Assembly: GCA_947561715.1 (NCBI GenBank)
Contig: OX387203.1
Span: 15,562,001 to 15,626,000 of the forward strand
Length of the DNA stretch: 64,000 nt
From: Ascidia mentula
Lineage: Eukaryota; Chordata; Ascidiacea; Phlebobranchia; Ascidiidae
Reading direction: 5' to 3'
The translations under genes and the position numbers were made by a program. The notes beneath the pieces are model-generated. The model was not told the origin of the DNA, did not search any database, and saw only the letters and a program-made list of their open reading frames with translations. This document shows positions 50,852-61,665 of this stretch, piece after piece (positions within the stretch are counted from its first letter, which is position 1; every line of letters begins with the position of its first letter).

Positions 50852-53150
50852 ATGCTAAAGTGCCCTTACCCAGGATGTGATGTGGTACAAAGTTCATTTA
50901 AGCTTCACTTAAAACATCTTCGAAGCAGCCATTTGCATGAAGGTTTCACCGATCGTTTTAAATGTACATTGGAGAACTGCAACAGGACGTACACATCTTA
51001 TGAATCGTACCGTGTGCATTTGTACAAATCACATAAATGTTTAAATGACTTGATTGATTGTGGTGAGACCAATAATAATCCTAATGCAAATTTATTAACT
51101 GTAAAGCGAAAGGATGAAGAAGTATGTGAGGAGGCTCTTCCCGAATTTCAATTTGATGACTCTTTTATGTCACTGTTTTTAAAGCTGCGCGAAAAGCACG
51201 TTTTGCCAGTAACTGTGTCTTTAGACATTATGACTGATGTTGCACAATTTGTTTGTCAGTTCCATACTGAGAGTCCTTTAACTTCTATCAAGCATTTTCT
51301 GGCTGACCAACATCAAACGTTATGTAAAAAAATCAAAAATGAATCATTTTACAGGAATTATTGCCTGTCTGTTGGTTTGGTTGAATCTAAGGAAATTAGT
51401 TTGGGTATGGACAATGGAAGTTTTCAGTATGTACCAATTACTGAAACTCTAAAAAGATATATCTCCCATAGTGATGTTGCAGACAGTATTGCCAGAAATT
51501 TACAGCATTCACATGTAGGATTATGTGATTATACAGATGGAGAAGCTTTTCGACTAAATGCATATTTTAAAGGGGATCGATATAAATTGAGAATACAACT
51601 ATATTGCGATGATATTGAAGTGTGTAACCCTCTTGGAACATCCCGTGGTATTCATAAATTAACCTGTTTTTATTTTACGATTTGCAATATGGAAAAAAAA
51701 GTATCTTTCGAATCACAGCAATATACATTTGTTAATTGTTGCCTTGTCTACACAAAATAATAAAGAATGTGGGATATGGGCCAGTTCTGCATAAATTCTC
51801 TGAAGACATGGAAAACTTGGAAAAGTTTGGTTTGACTGTTAATGTAAATGATGGCCGGACTATTCACTTTATGTGTGGAGTTTCTTGCATATGTGGGGAC
51901 AATTTGGCCATGCATGACATTGGTGGGTTTCGCAAGACATTTTCTAGTGGCCGTGTTTGCAGATTTTGTTTGTGTACTCATAATGAAGTGAAGTCCAAAT
52001 GTCATGAAAGCATGTTTGCTTTGCGAACAGCACAAAATCATATATCACATCTATTGCTGAGGATAACTCTCTAATTTCTGCATACGGAGTAAGGTGCTCA
52101 CCCATACTTTCAAACCTTTCATCATTTGATGTCATACTAGGCCTACCCCCAGATATTATGCATGATATGCTGGAGGGGGTTATTCCAGTTACTTTAAACC
52201 TGATAATTGAGGAACTTGGAAGATCAAAGAAACTGTGTCGATCTGACATTATTCACAAATTAAAAGACTTTCAGTTTGGCCGCAATGACAGGCAAAACAA
52301 GCCTGTTAGTTGGATTCTCGGAACTTCATGTGCCCTAAATGCACATGAGTCATGGTGTTTGTTTAGGATTTTTCCGTTTTTGTTGGGCCAATTTGTTTCT
52401 GTGGATTGTACTGTGTGGAAACTATATAAGTTGTTGTCAAACATTTGTGACATTGTGTTTGCCCCTGAAATTGCTACAGAATGGATCAATGAACTCGACA
52501 TACTTATACTTGACTTTTATCAGCTAGTTATGGAAGTAGATAAAACAAAACTGAAACCGAAGTTTCATTTCATGTTGCATTACCCAAGATTAATTATACG
52601 CTTTGGTCCACTACGACACTTGTGGTCAATGAGGTTTGAGTCTTATCACCAACGGGTAAAAAAGGTTGTGAAAAGATCTTGCAACTTCAAAAACATTTGC
52701 CTTACTGTAACCAAGCGTATCCAGGGACTGAGGTGCTGGGAACAAAGTGGGATGAACTGTCTAAGCAATGACAAAATGTTAAAAGGTCATGTATCCATTA
52801 AATATATTAGTGTCAACTCTATGCCAACTGCTGCATTTAATCTCCTCAGTAATACTTTTAGCGTGCTAAACCCTAACTTAGAATCGACCAGGTGCTTGTC
52901 GTTTGACTGTTGTCGCTATTGTTTTAATGATTTTTTTGTCATCGACATAATCGAGGAGCAGCCTATTTTTTTGCAAACAAAGTTTATATTGCTTATTAAT
53001 GAGGGATGGTATATAACTGGTAATTTGTATTATTCCAATTACTGGCATATTTTTAAGGCTGGAATGGAAATGAGTCGTGCTCATGATATATATGTGGTTA
53101 ACAAGCATGAGTATATAAAGCTCAATTATCGCATTTGCCCTCATGAATGA
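50852..53150 (+). pseudogene. CACTA (EnSpm, tnp2-like) transposase with N-terminal C2H2 fingers, two frameshifts
   Basis: The ATG at 50852 starts a protein with two C2H2 fingers (CPYPGCD...HLRSSH and CTLENCN...HLYKSH). The transposase region follows with LYCDDIEVCNPLGTSRGIHK and FYFTICNM, which match the Asp-rich core of animal EnSpm transposases. The frame shifts near 51755 (LVYTK to IIKNVGYG) and again near 52045 to reach GLPPDIMHDMLEGVIPVTL, then stays open through KPKFHFMLHYPRLI and MRFESYHQRVKK to a stop at 53150. Homologues read continuously across both shift points, so I treat them as mutations, not introns. RNA or a sister copy could prove otherwise. Confidence 0.8.
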
Positions 53151-53277
53151 CTTGACATAAAAACGTAAGCTAACAGTGGCCATCTGTATGCAGCTTACGG
53201 AAATCATTATTGCCTCCACTTGCTTATATAAAAGTTTATAATTGTTTTTTTTGTGGTTTTCTAGAAGCTAGTCAAAA

Positions 53278-55182
53278 ATGTTTCATGTGACTTATGGAGA
53301 TGTAAAAAAAGTTGTAACAGTAAGTTCACTGGAAAATCTACATGATGTTCTGAAAAAAACTTTTGGTGTAAAAAATATTCAGCTGCAAGTGTTTAACAGT
53401 CAATTTCAGGATTGGGTAGATGTGGAAAATAAAGAAATTATTCCAAATTTAAGTGAACTAAAATTACAATCAAGATCACCAGAGGAACCAACTACAAGCC
53501 CGAGCACTAGCACAGCAGAAGAAAGTGATGTTACATCACCATTTGAAGAGTCGTTTTCGAGCACTTGCAGCATTGAAGAAGAGTTACTAAGTGGCCATTG
53601 GTATATAAATTGCCACCATTTCCGATGTGTGTTACTGCTTCTATAAAAGAGGAAGAGGCAATTATACCAGGTAGAACTAGAAGGCAAATTGTAAATATCA
53701 TTTTTAATGATATGCGAAAATACACAAAGTAAGTATTATTTTGTTTCGTTGCAAAAACGTGCTGTGCAGTGATATTGTGTTTTTATTTTTAGTTATCCGA
53801 TGCCAAATCAGTATAGAGAAGTCTGTTTGTCTCTTGTGACAACATACCCAGCACTGCGAGACAGGTTTTCACCAACTGGATCATTTCATGTAAGCCCTCG
53901 TTTGTTAATACAAAAATTGTGTTAATTTGTATCTTTATGTTAGACTTCTTGGCTCAACATGTTGCGAGGCAAGTTCAAGGATTTCAGAAGGCATCTTGTT
54001 GAAGATGCTATTAGAAACAAAATGAAAGAAAAGTATGGCCAGTGTTACAAGCGTAGAAAGCAAGATGACGTGGTAGAGACAGTAAGCAAAAAGAGAAGAA
54101 GCAAGCTTTCGGATAGTGTGAGTTAACAACATATGTTTTCTTTTGCAAGTAAGTGTGTTTCATTAGCATTGTTTCTGTACATATACTCGGAATTCGAGTG
54201 CAGAAGATGAATTCAGCATAAATTATCACAAAGAAGTATTAAAAAAGGAAATAAAACAGAAGAATCCTAATTTTTCTGTAATCAAAGACAGGCTTATGAG
54301 GACTTTCTCTGCAAGGAGAAAATTAATTCTGGAAGGGTTGCCCATGAGCGCATTGTTTGAAGAGTACGAGGCATTACAGTTTTCGACATGGGTAAGCATT
54401 ATGTTGGAAAGTTTTTTTTTGTGGTGAGCTTTTTCAACTCATATGTGAGGATCAGTCATTTTGTTTTTGTGCAGAATGGTGAGCAAATTCATTTTTTAGA
54501 ATATAAAAATGAAAAGTTTTTGTGAAGTTATTGGAAGAAATGAAGCAAATAACCAATGTTGATGTTGAGAATCTTCTACAAACTGCGGAACTAAGAAAGG
54601 CAAAAAAGTTAATTCGTTGGGGTGATGTTCCAGAGGCTTGGAATAAAATTTTAGGTGGACATGCTACTGAGCAAAAAACTGTTTATTAATAGAATTGTTT
54701 TTGGTTTATAAAGTGTTAGTATATCTTCTTATGTATGGGGTGCTGCTTGTTAAAAAAGATTATACATGTATCATGTGTTGTTTTAGATCAAGATGTTTTT
54801 TTCTGGATGCTTTGTATTCCAACATTGTTTAAAGAAAATTTGGCCTATTTCTTTGCAATGGACAAGGCAAGTGAATTGATAATTGTTTCCCCTTTCAAGC
54901 AAATACATTAATAAATTATATTTGCAGGATGTTATCTCACCATATCCAACCTTACAGTATGATGCTGATAAAACATGCTTCTTTGTTTTTGTGGATGGTT
55001 GGGCTGTATCAGTCAGTGGTGGTATCTTGCAAGGGTTATCCACACTTATTGCTGCTTATTGGGTTTTTGATGTAACCATTCCCAAGCAAATTTCCAAAAC
55101 AATGTCATTGTTATGTGGGTATATTTTATATATTTATATATTTGAATGTAAAAGTGGAAGTGCCTGTGTTGAAAGTGATTAA
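53278..55182 (+). CDS. Second gene of the CACTA element, SAMD3-like (PB1-like start), multi-exon
   Basis: The first exon (ATG 53278) gives MFHVTYGDVKKVVTVSSLEN, a PB1/CIDE-N-like fold start. It shifts frame near 53595 to WPLVYKLPPFPMCV, followed by RRQIVNIIFNDMRKYT. Splicing at 53728/53793 and 53889/53944 gives YPALRDRF and TSWLNMLRGKFKDFRRH, the hallmark of SAMD3-like proteins that accompany animal EnSpm transposases. Later exons (about 54195-54390 and 54500-54690) hold basic and helical segments. The last exon (from 54929) gives FFVFVDGWAVSVSG and AAYWVFDVTIPKQ and ends at 55182. The 5' frame break and one unresolved exon join near 54118-54195 leave its integrity uncertain. Its role in transposition is unknown. 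Confidence 0.6.
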
Positions 55183-55638
55183 CAAACTGTAAAGTTTGGC
55201 CAGTTTGTTATGCATCAAAAATGAGCTGTTCATTTTCTTGGGAGTTCCCAGACGTAATTGTCTCATGCATTATGTGTGGATATGTTTTACATTTGAATGT
55301 AAGTGAAGTGCCTGAACCTGTGTTTAAAGTAATTAACTAACCTTGAAGTTTCGCCAGTTTGTTATGCAGTAAAAACGAACTGTTGATTTTATTGAATCCC
55401 AGACAACTGTCGTGATGCATCTAAATCGAAAAAATACAAACTGATGCTGGACAATAAAATATGTGTTTGTATTGTGCTGTAGGGTGGAAACTGCTACTTC
55501 ATGGGAGGGTATGGAAAAGTATCCTCTCCAGTAGGGTGGAAATTGCACTATCATGGGGTGGTTTAGTAACATCCACCCTTGGGTTATATAATGTATTTCA
55601 TCCCTATGGGAGAAAAAACTGTATCACCCACATAGGTG
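55183..55638. other. 3' region of the CACTA element
   Basis: Non-coding sequence includes two GTAGGGTGGAAA motifs (about 55482 and 55531) and CCACCC/GGGTGG inverted motifs leading to the right end. Confidence 0.6.
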
Positions 55639-55666
55639 CAAATTTCCACCATTACAGTTTACAGTG
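55639..55666 (-). repeat. Right terminal inverted repeat of the CACTA element
   Basis: Ends ...TTTACAGTG, the inverse of the left end. TG follows, as it precedes the left end. Confidence 0.88.
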
Positions 55667-57499
55667 TGGGGCACCCCTGCCTTCACTGCCTCAAAATGGT
55701 GCCCCAGGTGCAAACCATAATCAGGAGAAACAAGCACAAGTAAGAGTTGGAAATTTAAATGTTGAGGTCTAAGTTGAAATATATTTTGTTTCGCAGAAAA
55801 GAAAAAATATGCCCAAAGGTATTGTTATACACTTTTGCTTTGGACATGCTTAAGTAACTTTGTGTAATTTTACGCAGATACCTGACTCAAAGCGAATTCA
55901 GAAAGCTACAAGAGTAAGTAAATGTGCATTTACACATAAAATCAACTGAAAAAAATAACCCACTTGTTTTACTTTTTTAGTATGAACAAAATGTCAAAGA
56001 CGGCAAAGTAAGTAGCCTAATTGCTAAACACTTATCATGAACATGCACTAGTAGTAATTAATATCATTTGTTTGCTGTTCAGATGGGTATCACCCCAATA
56101 TTTTCAGGAAAATGTAAGTTGTATTTTAAGTAAGTCATGAAAACACAGGTGGAATAATTTTTAATGTTTTTATAAATCACATTTATATATTTATTTCCCA
56201 AGTTGTACATTACTGTTTTTGGTTCAAAAAGTATTAAATCATTGTTTTTTTTTTGTGATGTACATCACTATTTTCAGTTTAAAAAGAGAAAAGCAACTGC
56301 GGTGGTAAGTGTTGTGTAATGCTGGTTGCACAGTTCACTGCTAACATATTCAATCTGCTTATTGACACTCATACTACATTATGTTATACATCAACTTATT
56401 TGTAATATTATTAATTATGTGCAGACTGACAAAGCCAGGCAGTGCCTTGTGAGTAACTTTTGTACAAAATAAATTCTAATTTGTTCACTAACATATGATG
56501 TGTGTTTTTTTGTGTAGACAAACGGAGCCAAACAGTTTCTGGTAAGTTTTAAAAACATTTATTCTTTGACAACATTTAAACCATTACATTTTTGCAGAAT
56601 AATGAAGTGAAGCAGTTTGTTGTAAGTGACTACATTGCAATGTTAATTATAAGTTAAAATCTTTTTTTCATTAACTTACAAACCACAATTTAATTTTGTT
56701 TTTGTGCAGATTAATGAAGACAAAGCGCCAAAGGTAAGAACTAAATTGTAACACCCGTAGTGCCTATCTTCATTAACTTATAAACCTGATCTAATTTTGT
56801 TTTTGTGCAGATTGATAAAGCCAAAGTACCAGAGGTAAGAACTTAATTGTAACACCCGTAGTGCCTATCTTCATTAACTCACAAACCACATTTCAACTTT
56901 GTTTTTGTGCAGATTGATAAAGCCAAAGTACCGGAGGTGAGTAACACTACTACCTATCTTCATTAACTTACAAACCACAATTTAACTTTGTTTTTGTGCA
57001 GATTAACGAAGATAAAGCGCCAAAGGTAAGAACTAAATTGTAACACCCGTAGTGCCTATCTTCATTAACTTATAAACCTGATCTAATTTTGTTTTTGTGC
57101 AGATTGATAAAGCCAAAGTACCAGAGGTAAGAACTTAATTGTAACACCCGTAGTGCCTATCTTCATTAATTCACAAACCACATTTCAACTTTGTTTTTGT
57201 GCAGATTGATAAAGCCAAAGTACCGGAGGTGAGTAACACTACTACCTATCTTCATTAACTTACAAACCACAATTTAACTTTGTTTTTGTGCAGATTAATG
57301 AAGATAAAGCGCCAAAGGTAAGAACTAAATTGTAACACCCGTAGTGCCTATCTTCATTAACTTATAAACCTGATCTAATTTTGTTTTTGTGCAGATTGAT
57401 AAAGCCAAAGTACCAGAGGTAAGAACTTAATTGTAACACCCGTAGTGCCTATCTTCATTAACTTATAAACCTGATTTAATTTTGTTTTTACAGACATAG
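55667..57499 (+). CDS. Microexon gene with eleven 24-nt exons encoding 8-residue repeats
   Basis: No known family was recognised. Exons, each bounded by AG and GT, are 55797-55818 (22 nt), 55878-55913 (36), 55981-56007 (27), 56083-56113 (31) and 56278-56304 (27). Eleven exons of exactly 24 nt then start at 56425, 56518, 56598, 56710, 56811, 56913, 57002, 57103, 57205, 57294 and 57395. One frame stays open through all of them, including SEFRKLQDMNKM and KWVSPQYFQEN. The 24-nt exons give TDKARQCL, TNGAKQFL, NNEVKQFV, then INEDKAPK and IDKAKVPE repeats. A TAG at 57497 ends the frame. Introns are 56-164 bp. The exon remnant 55667-55739, next to the CACTA end, carries an in-frame TAA (55718-55720), so the gene may be dead or may start at a Met in the 27-nt exon at 55981. 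The product would be lysine-rich and repetitive. It converges on the Ulp1-MULE gene. Confidence 0.7.
56669..57487 (+). repeat. 292-bp higher-order tandem repeat of three microexons plus introns (about 2.7 copies)
   Basis: The exon order is A (INEDKAPK), B (IDKAKVPE, CCAGAG end), B' (IDKAKVPE, CCGGAG end with a GTGAGT donor), then A, B, B', A, B. Corresponding exons are exactly 292 bp apart (56710/57002/57294; 56811/57103/57395; 56913/57205). The introns are near identical between copies (77, 78 and 65 bp). Confidence 0.93.
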
Positions 57500-57577
57500 A
57501 AAAGCAGACATTGTAAGTACATTCACAAAATTCATGATGTGTGTCATTCACATTGCTGTTTTTATTTAGATGTCACC

Positions 57578-57583
57578 AATAAA
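57578..57583 (+). terminator. Candidate polyadenylation signal of the microexon gene
   Basis: AATAAA lies in the exon after acceptor TTTAG at 57567-57569, downstream of the TAG stop. The position fits a short spliced 3' UTR. Confidence 0.4.
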
Positions 57584-57620
57584 GAACCAAAAGATTTGTT
57601 TATTGATTTTTTTGCAAAAA

Positions 57621-57762
57621 GGGTTTTGCAACCTTCGCACAGCATAGTGGCATATACACCTCACTCGATAACAAAGCGTTTGCACTGGCTAGGGTTTTGC
57701 AACCTTCGCACAGCATAGTGGCATATACACCTCACTCGATAACCAAGCGTTTGCACTGGCTA
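57621..57762. repeat. 71-bp tandem duplication
   Basis: The sequence beginning GGGTTTTGCAACCTTCGCAC at 57621 is repeated from 57692 with one visible difference (ACAAAG/ACCAAG). It sits between the ends of the two converging genes. Confidence 0.92.
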
Positions 57763-58192
57763 GGGTTTGTAAAATATGATAACATTTTTATGATTAATTT
57801 GGACAAACAAAATATATACCATTTGATGCATCATCAACAGTTTTGCCTACACACTCTGTGTGGAACCATTGTATGCATCTTGTACATTCAACCCAAAGAG
57901 TCTTGGAATTATCATTGCAAAACTTGCACATGTCTCTTTTGGGTTTACCATTTAGGCAGTTCCCTGCAATTGTATCAAATATTTCTTTGCGGTATGAGTA
58001 TACAGAACCTCTTTGTTCAAGGCTTGTTGCCATAGTAAGCCACTTGGCATACATGCAAACAAAAACTCCACAACTGCCAGAATGAGGTTGGTGTACTCGT
58101 TTTGGGGATTCCAACGATTCAAGCTGAAATTTAAATTTTTCTGACAGCAAATGGTTGACCATTGATTTTGCCATAGAAAGACCTTTCACATA

Positions 58193-58213
58193 TACTATGT
58201 TTCCATGTCGCGA
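58193..58213 (+). repeat. Left terminal inverted repeat of the Harbinger element
   Basis: 21 bp, a perfect match to the right end. The core GTTTCCATGTCGCG recurs as a direct copy at about 58272-58285, perhaps a transposase-binding subterminal site. Confidence 0.93.
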
Positions 58214-58568
58214 TTTGGCTTAGCCCAAATATTTGGTCCATGTCTTACGTTTTTGGCCAAAAACGGGTCGTGTTTCCATGTCGCGTACGCATTCAAGCAT
58301 AACAGTGTTTCACACTTCGCTGATCAATTCCCGGGGTTTGTGTAAGTGCGAAAACCTGGCAAATCGCCTCTGTTGGTCACCAAAACAGGCAAATAGGAGT
58401 GAAATGACGGTCCATATGGCAGTTGTATGGAGGTTAATTGCATTTTATGTATTTAATGGCCAGTTTACTTAAAAAAAGGGTTCAAAAGTGTTGTTCCAGT
58501 CTAGTCACCAAAAAGACAGTTTTATGACACTTTTCTGTCAAGTATCAGAAAACGTTTGTTTATAAAGT

Positions 58569-59638
58569 ATGGAGGACACAAGGCAAAGGTGGAGTAAACA
58601 GCAGGTTTTAGACCTAATTTCAGTTGCAAAGGAGGTTAAGTTAATAGAAAAGTCTGACAGTAAATCCTGCAGAAACAAAGATCTATTAAGTGATGTGGTG
58701 ATCAAGATGAACGAAAAGGGCTACAACTTCACCATGTAAGATATTATTGTATATATGTGTCTACTTTGCAATTTTCATTAAAACTTTGTTTTTTTGTAGT
58801 TCACAAGTACGAAGAAAGTGGAAAAGCTTGAAAAGTGAATATCATAAAATAAAAATTGGTCTTGGAACATCCGGTCATTCATCAAAAGGATTAAATTGGC
58901 CATATTTTGAACCAATGGATGAATTGTTTGGTACGAGACCTCGTTCCATGGTGAGACTTATAATCAATTTGAACATAATGTTAATTGTTACAGTTTAATG
59001 TTTATGTTAAGTCATCAGCTTCCTCATTTGGATTTGAGTCTTCTGATAGGCCACCATTGCAAGAAGTTTTAGAGATGGAAAATGAGCAAGAACATCAAGA
59101 AAATGTTTTTGCAACTTTGCTAGGTAGGCATGTGATTATAAAGGGCATTAATTTGTGTTAATGTCTAACATTTGTACTGCAGAGGACAATTTAGACGAAA
59201 ATGCAAGACAGGGATTTGAAGAGGCAAGCAGCTCAAGCAGAGTGGATCCGCCATTTGTCGAATCACAAAATGTTCCAAACCTACAAGCAACGCAAGAAGA
59301 TAGCATTCAGTCAACCCCTGGAGTAACAAGAGGTAGGTTTTGATTTAAACATTCTGTATTATTGTTGTTGATTGTTTCTTTTTGCTTAGGAACATCAAGG
59401 AGATCATTTCAACGGAGAACAAGAGCAACTAGGGCTCAGGGTAAGGGACTTTGGATAATTAAATCAAAGTACATCAATTGTGAACATATATGTTTAAGAT
59501 ACTGGAAGTCCACAGGCAAGACATGAAGAATTGCTTGCACACTTCAGAGAGGTGGAGGCAAGATCAAGTGCTCAAGTAGACAGAATGCTGAACATTTTGG
59601 AACGATTAGTGGATACTATAGACTCCACTCACCGTTAA
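58569..59638 (+). CDS. Harbinger Myb/SANT-like DNA-binding protein
   Basis: This partner protein of Harbinger transposases is known to bind the transposon ends and help bring the transposase into the nucleus. Six exons (58569-58735, 58800-58950, 59012-59123, 59183-59332, 59390-59440, 59499-59638) join in frame to 256 residues. The N-terminus (RWSKQQVLDLI, then RRKWKSLKSEYHKIK) is a Myb/SANT-like trihelix. The middle is Ser/Glu-rich, then a basic patch (RRSFQRRTRATRAQ) and a C-terminal helix (LAHFREVEARSSAQVDRML). The ATG at 58569 follows TATAAAG closely. An AATAAA lies at about 59659. It converges on the transposase with about 70 bp between the stops. Confidence 0.88.
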
Positions 59639-59709
59639 GCAATTGTGTTTCCTTTCAAATAAAATGCTCAAAAATGCAACAATGAATTTTATTGAAAACA
59701 TGACATTTC

Positions 59710-61243
59710 TCAGTTCGACATATTATACAGATAATCGGCAATTGTAGCTCTAATTGTGTTATCAGATGCTGCGTCAGAGAGTGTTTGTGAGGGGACATTT
59801 TCTTCATCAACATCCCTTTGTACAGGCGTTTGGGCCTCTTCACATATATTATGTAGTATGCAGCATGCACCAACTATTAGCGGCACTTTATCAATTTTAA
59901 CATCAAGGGCTCTTTTCAAAAAACGCCCTCTTGCTTTTAATCTACCAAAAGCATTTTCAATAACAATGCGGCTACTGCTGTGGTGAAAGTTGAACTTTTC
60001 CTGCTTGTTCGTTAGTGTAGATCCTGTGTAAGGCCTCATTAACCATGGTAGCATTGGGTAAGCTGCATCCCCCAAGATCATTAGTGGGATTGCCTGGGCA
60101 CCAATAATAATCTCACTCTAAAAAAAACAACAGAATGTTATTGTATATGAAGTAAATCAGTGCATAATGACATATTTACGTATTACCTTTGGCAGATTAG
60201 ATGAGTTTTTGTAAAGGAATGATTTTTTCAAAACAGATGCATCATGCTCACTTCCAGGACATTTTATGGAAACATCTCTAAACCTTAAATTTATGAATGC
60301 AACATTATATTTTTTGTGAGTATTGCCAAACATCATCAATTCCTTACCTGTACTGATTGTCTGCTACTGCTTGCAAAACTATTGAATGAAATCGCTTTCT
60401 ATTCAAATAATCCCTCGATCCTTCACTTGGGGCACGGACTGCTATATGACAACCATCAATAGCCCCATACACTTGAGGAAAACTTGTTTTTTGAAAGTTG
60501 CTTTCAGCAAGTTGTTTTGCTTCTGATTGATTGGGCATTTTTATGAAAGTTTCTTTTCTTCTTGCAAGTGCTTGACAGAAACTGACAACATACAATGGTT
60601 AGGCATTTTATGCAAATGTTTACAATGTATTTAACACACCTGTGCAAAAAGCGATGAACTGAAGTTTTATGAACTCCAAATAAAGATCCAACCACTCTAA
60701 ATTCACAGGCTGAGGCTAATTTAAAAATTGCAATTGCAACTCTCATGTCAACAGGAACAGGTTTTCTGACCCAATAGTCATCTGCAACACAACATATATT
60801 TTATAGGCTACTGTGTATATGCATCTCCCTGTTATTTTTGGAAGTTTCTTAAAACTAACCAGGTTTCATATCATCCTCAACCAACGACACGATTTCATCA
60901 AAAGTTGATTTTCTCATCCTAAAACTTTCCATCCATTCAATGTCAGACACTGAAACTTTAAATTTTGGCCACCAATCTGTTGATCTATATTATGCACAAT
61001 TTTAAAACAAAACCTAAACAAAATTATTATCATTGCCAACCTGTTTCTCATCCAAAATCTTCGCTGCTGCTTGGTATGACAATCTTCTAACATCGACATG
61101 CATAAAATTCTTTGTAGTTGTCTATTTTTTGCATCATTTAACATAGTTATCATCACTGCATCAACAACACATTTAACCACTGTTTTTGTCTCCACTTCCA
61201 TATTGAACTTCTGAGCTGACCAACAAGCTATGCTACAACACAT
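59710..61243 (-). CDS. Harbinger DDE transposase (PIF type)
   Basis: The enzyme would cut and join the element at 3-bp target sites. Six exons on the minus strand (61041-61243, 60860-60984, 60640-60781, 60348-60581, 60187-60283, 59710-60117) join in frame to 402 residues with no stop. The catalytic Asp-Asp-Glu lie in VYGAIDGCHIAV, CPGSEHDASVL and RIVIENAFGRLK; GDAAYPMLPWLMRPY and ACCILHNICEE are further DDE_Tnp_4 signatures. An upstream helix-turn-helix-like part reads FKLASACEFRVVGSLFGVHK. The start at 61243 gives MCCSIACW; a second in-frame ATG at 61201 (MEVETKT) is equally plausible. Confidence 0.92.
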
Positions 61244-61665
61244 TCACACAGCAATACAGGGCAGGCAGGCACACAAAAAAAGCCTGTAGTGAACCTGTTT
61301 TCCTGAAACAGGAAATTTAATTGGAATAAAGCTACATACTTGACTTTTACTACTTAACGATGTACTTAAATCAAACTGATGTCGTAAATTAAGCAATTAG
61401 TGCAGTCTGCGACGAGACAACGACGTTGCTTGTATCATGCGATACGTAACTGCGCCAAAACATCCGAAAAACTACTGTTTACTGCGCAAAAAGCTACCAA
61501 ACCTTGCTGCAATTACTACATGGCCTAAAAATTACTTGGCCAAAGTCAGTTAAGGACCACCTATTTTGATGGCCCAAAAATTCAGCCGTTTTGGCCAAGT
61601 ACTCGGCCTGCGTCATTTGCGTCACTTCCATATTTGGTCACATGGCCCAAATACATGGACAAAAC

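Larger units (their letters stand above)
49712..55666 (+). mobile_element. CACTA/EnSpm DNA transposon, 5955 bp
   Basis: The element begins CACTGTAAAGCGTAAAGG and ends with the inverted form of CACTGTAAACTGTAATGG; the outer 28 bp match at about 23 positions. Subterminal copies of GTAGGGTGGAAA lie inside both ends, as is usual for CACTA elements. The dinucleotide TG flanks both ends, a probable 2-bp target duplication. It carries a tnp2-like transposase gene and a second SAMD3-like gene on the same strand. The transposase is frameshifted, so this copy is probably not autonomous. The right end abuts an exon of the microexon gene. Confidence 0.88.

Noticed and set aside
49709..55669. A 3-bp target duplication for the CACTA element
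   Set aside because: The flanking triplets are CTG on the left and TGG on the right. Only TG is shared, so I report 2 bp.
55700..55736. A 17-nt intron (CCCAG|GTGCAA...ATCAG|GAGAAA) removing the TAA at 55718
   Set aside because: Far too short for a spliceosomal intron in an animal. The TAA is more simply a mutation in an interrupted gene.
56669..57487. CRISPR-like array or simple minisatellite at the 24-nt repeats
   Set aside because: The 24-nt units are bounded by splice sites and keep a frame. The genome is clearly eukaryotic, and the spacers are themselves repeated, which is the opposite of a CRISPR array.
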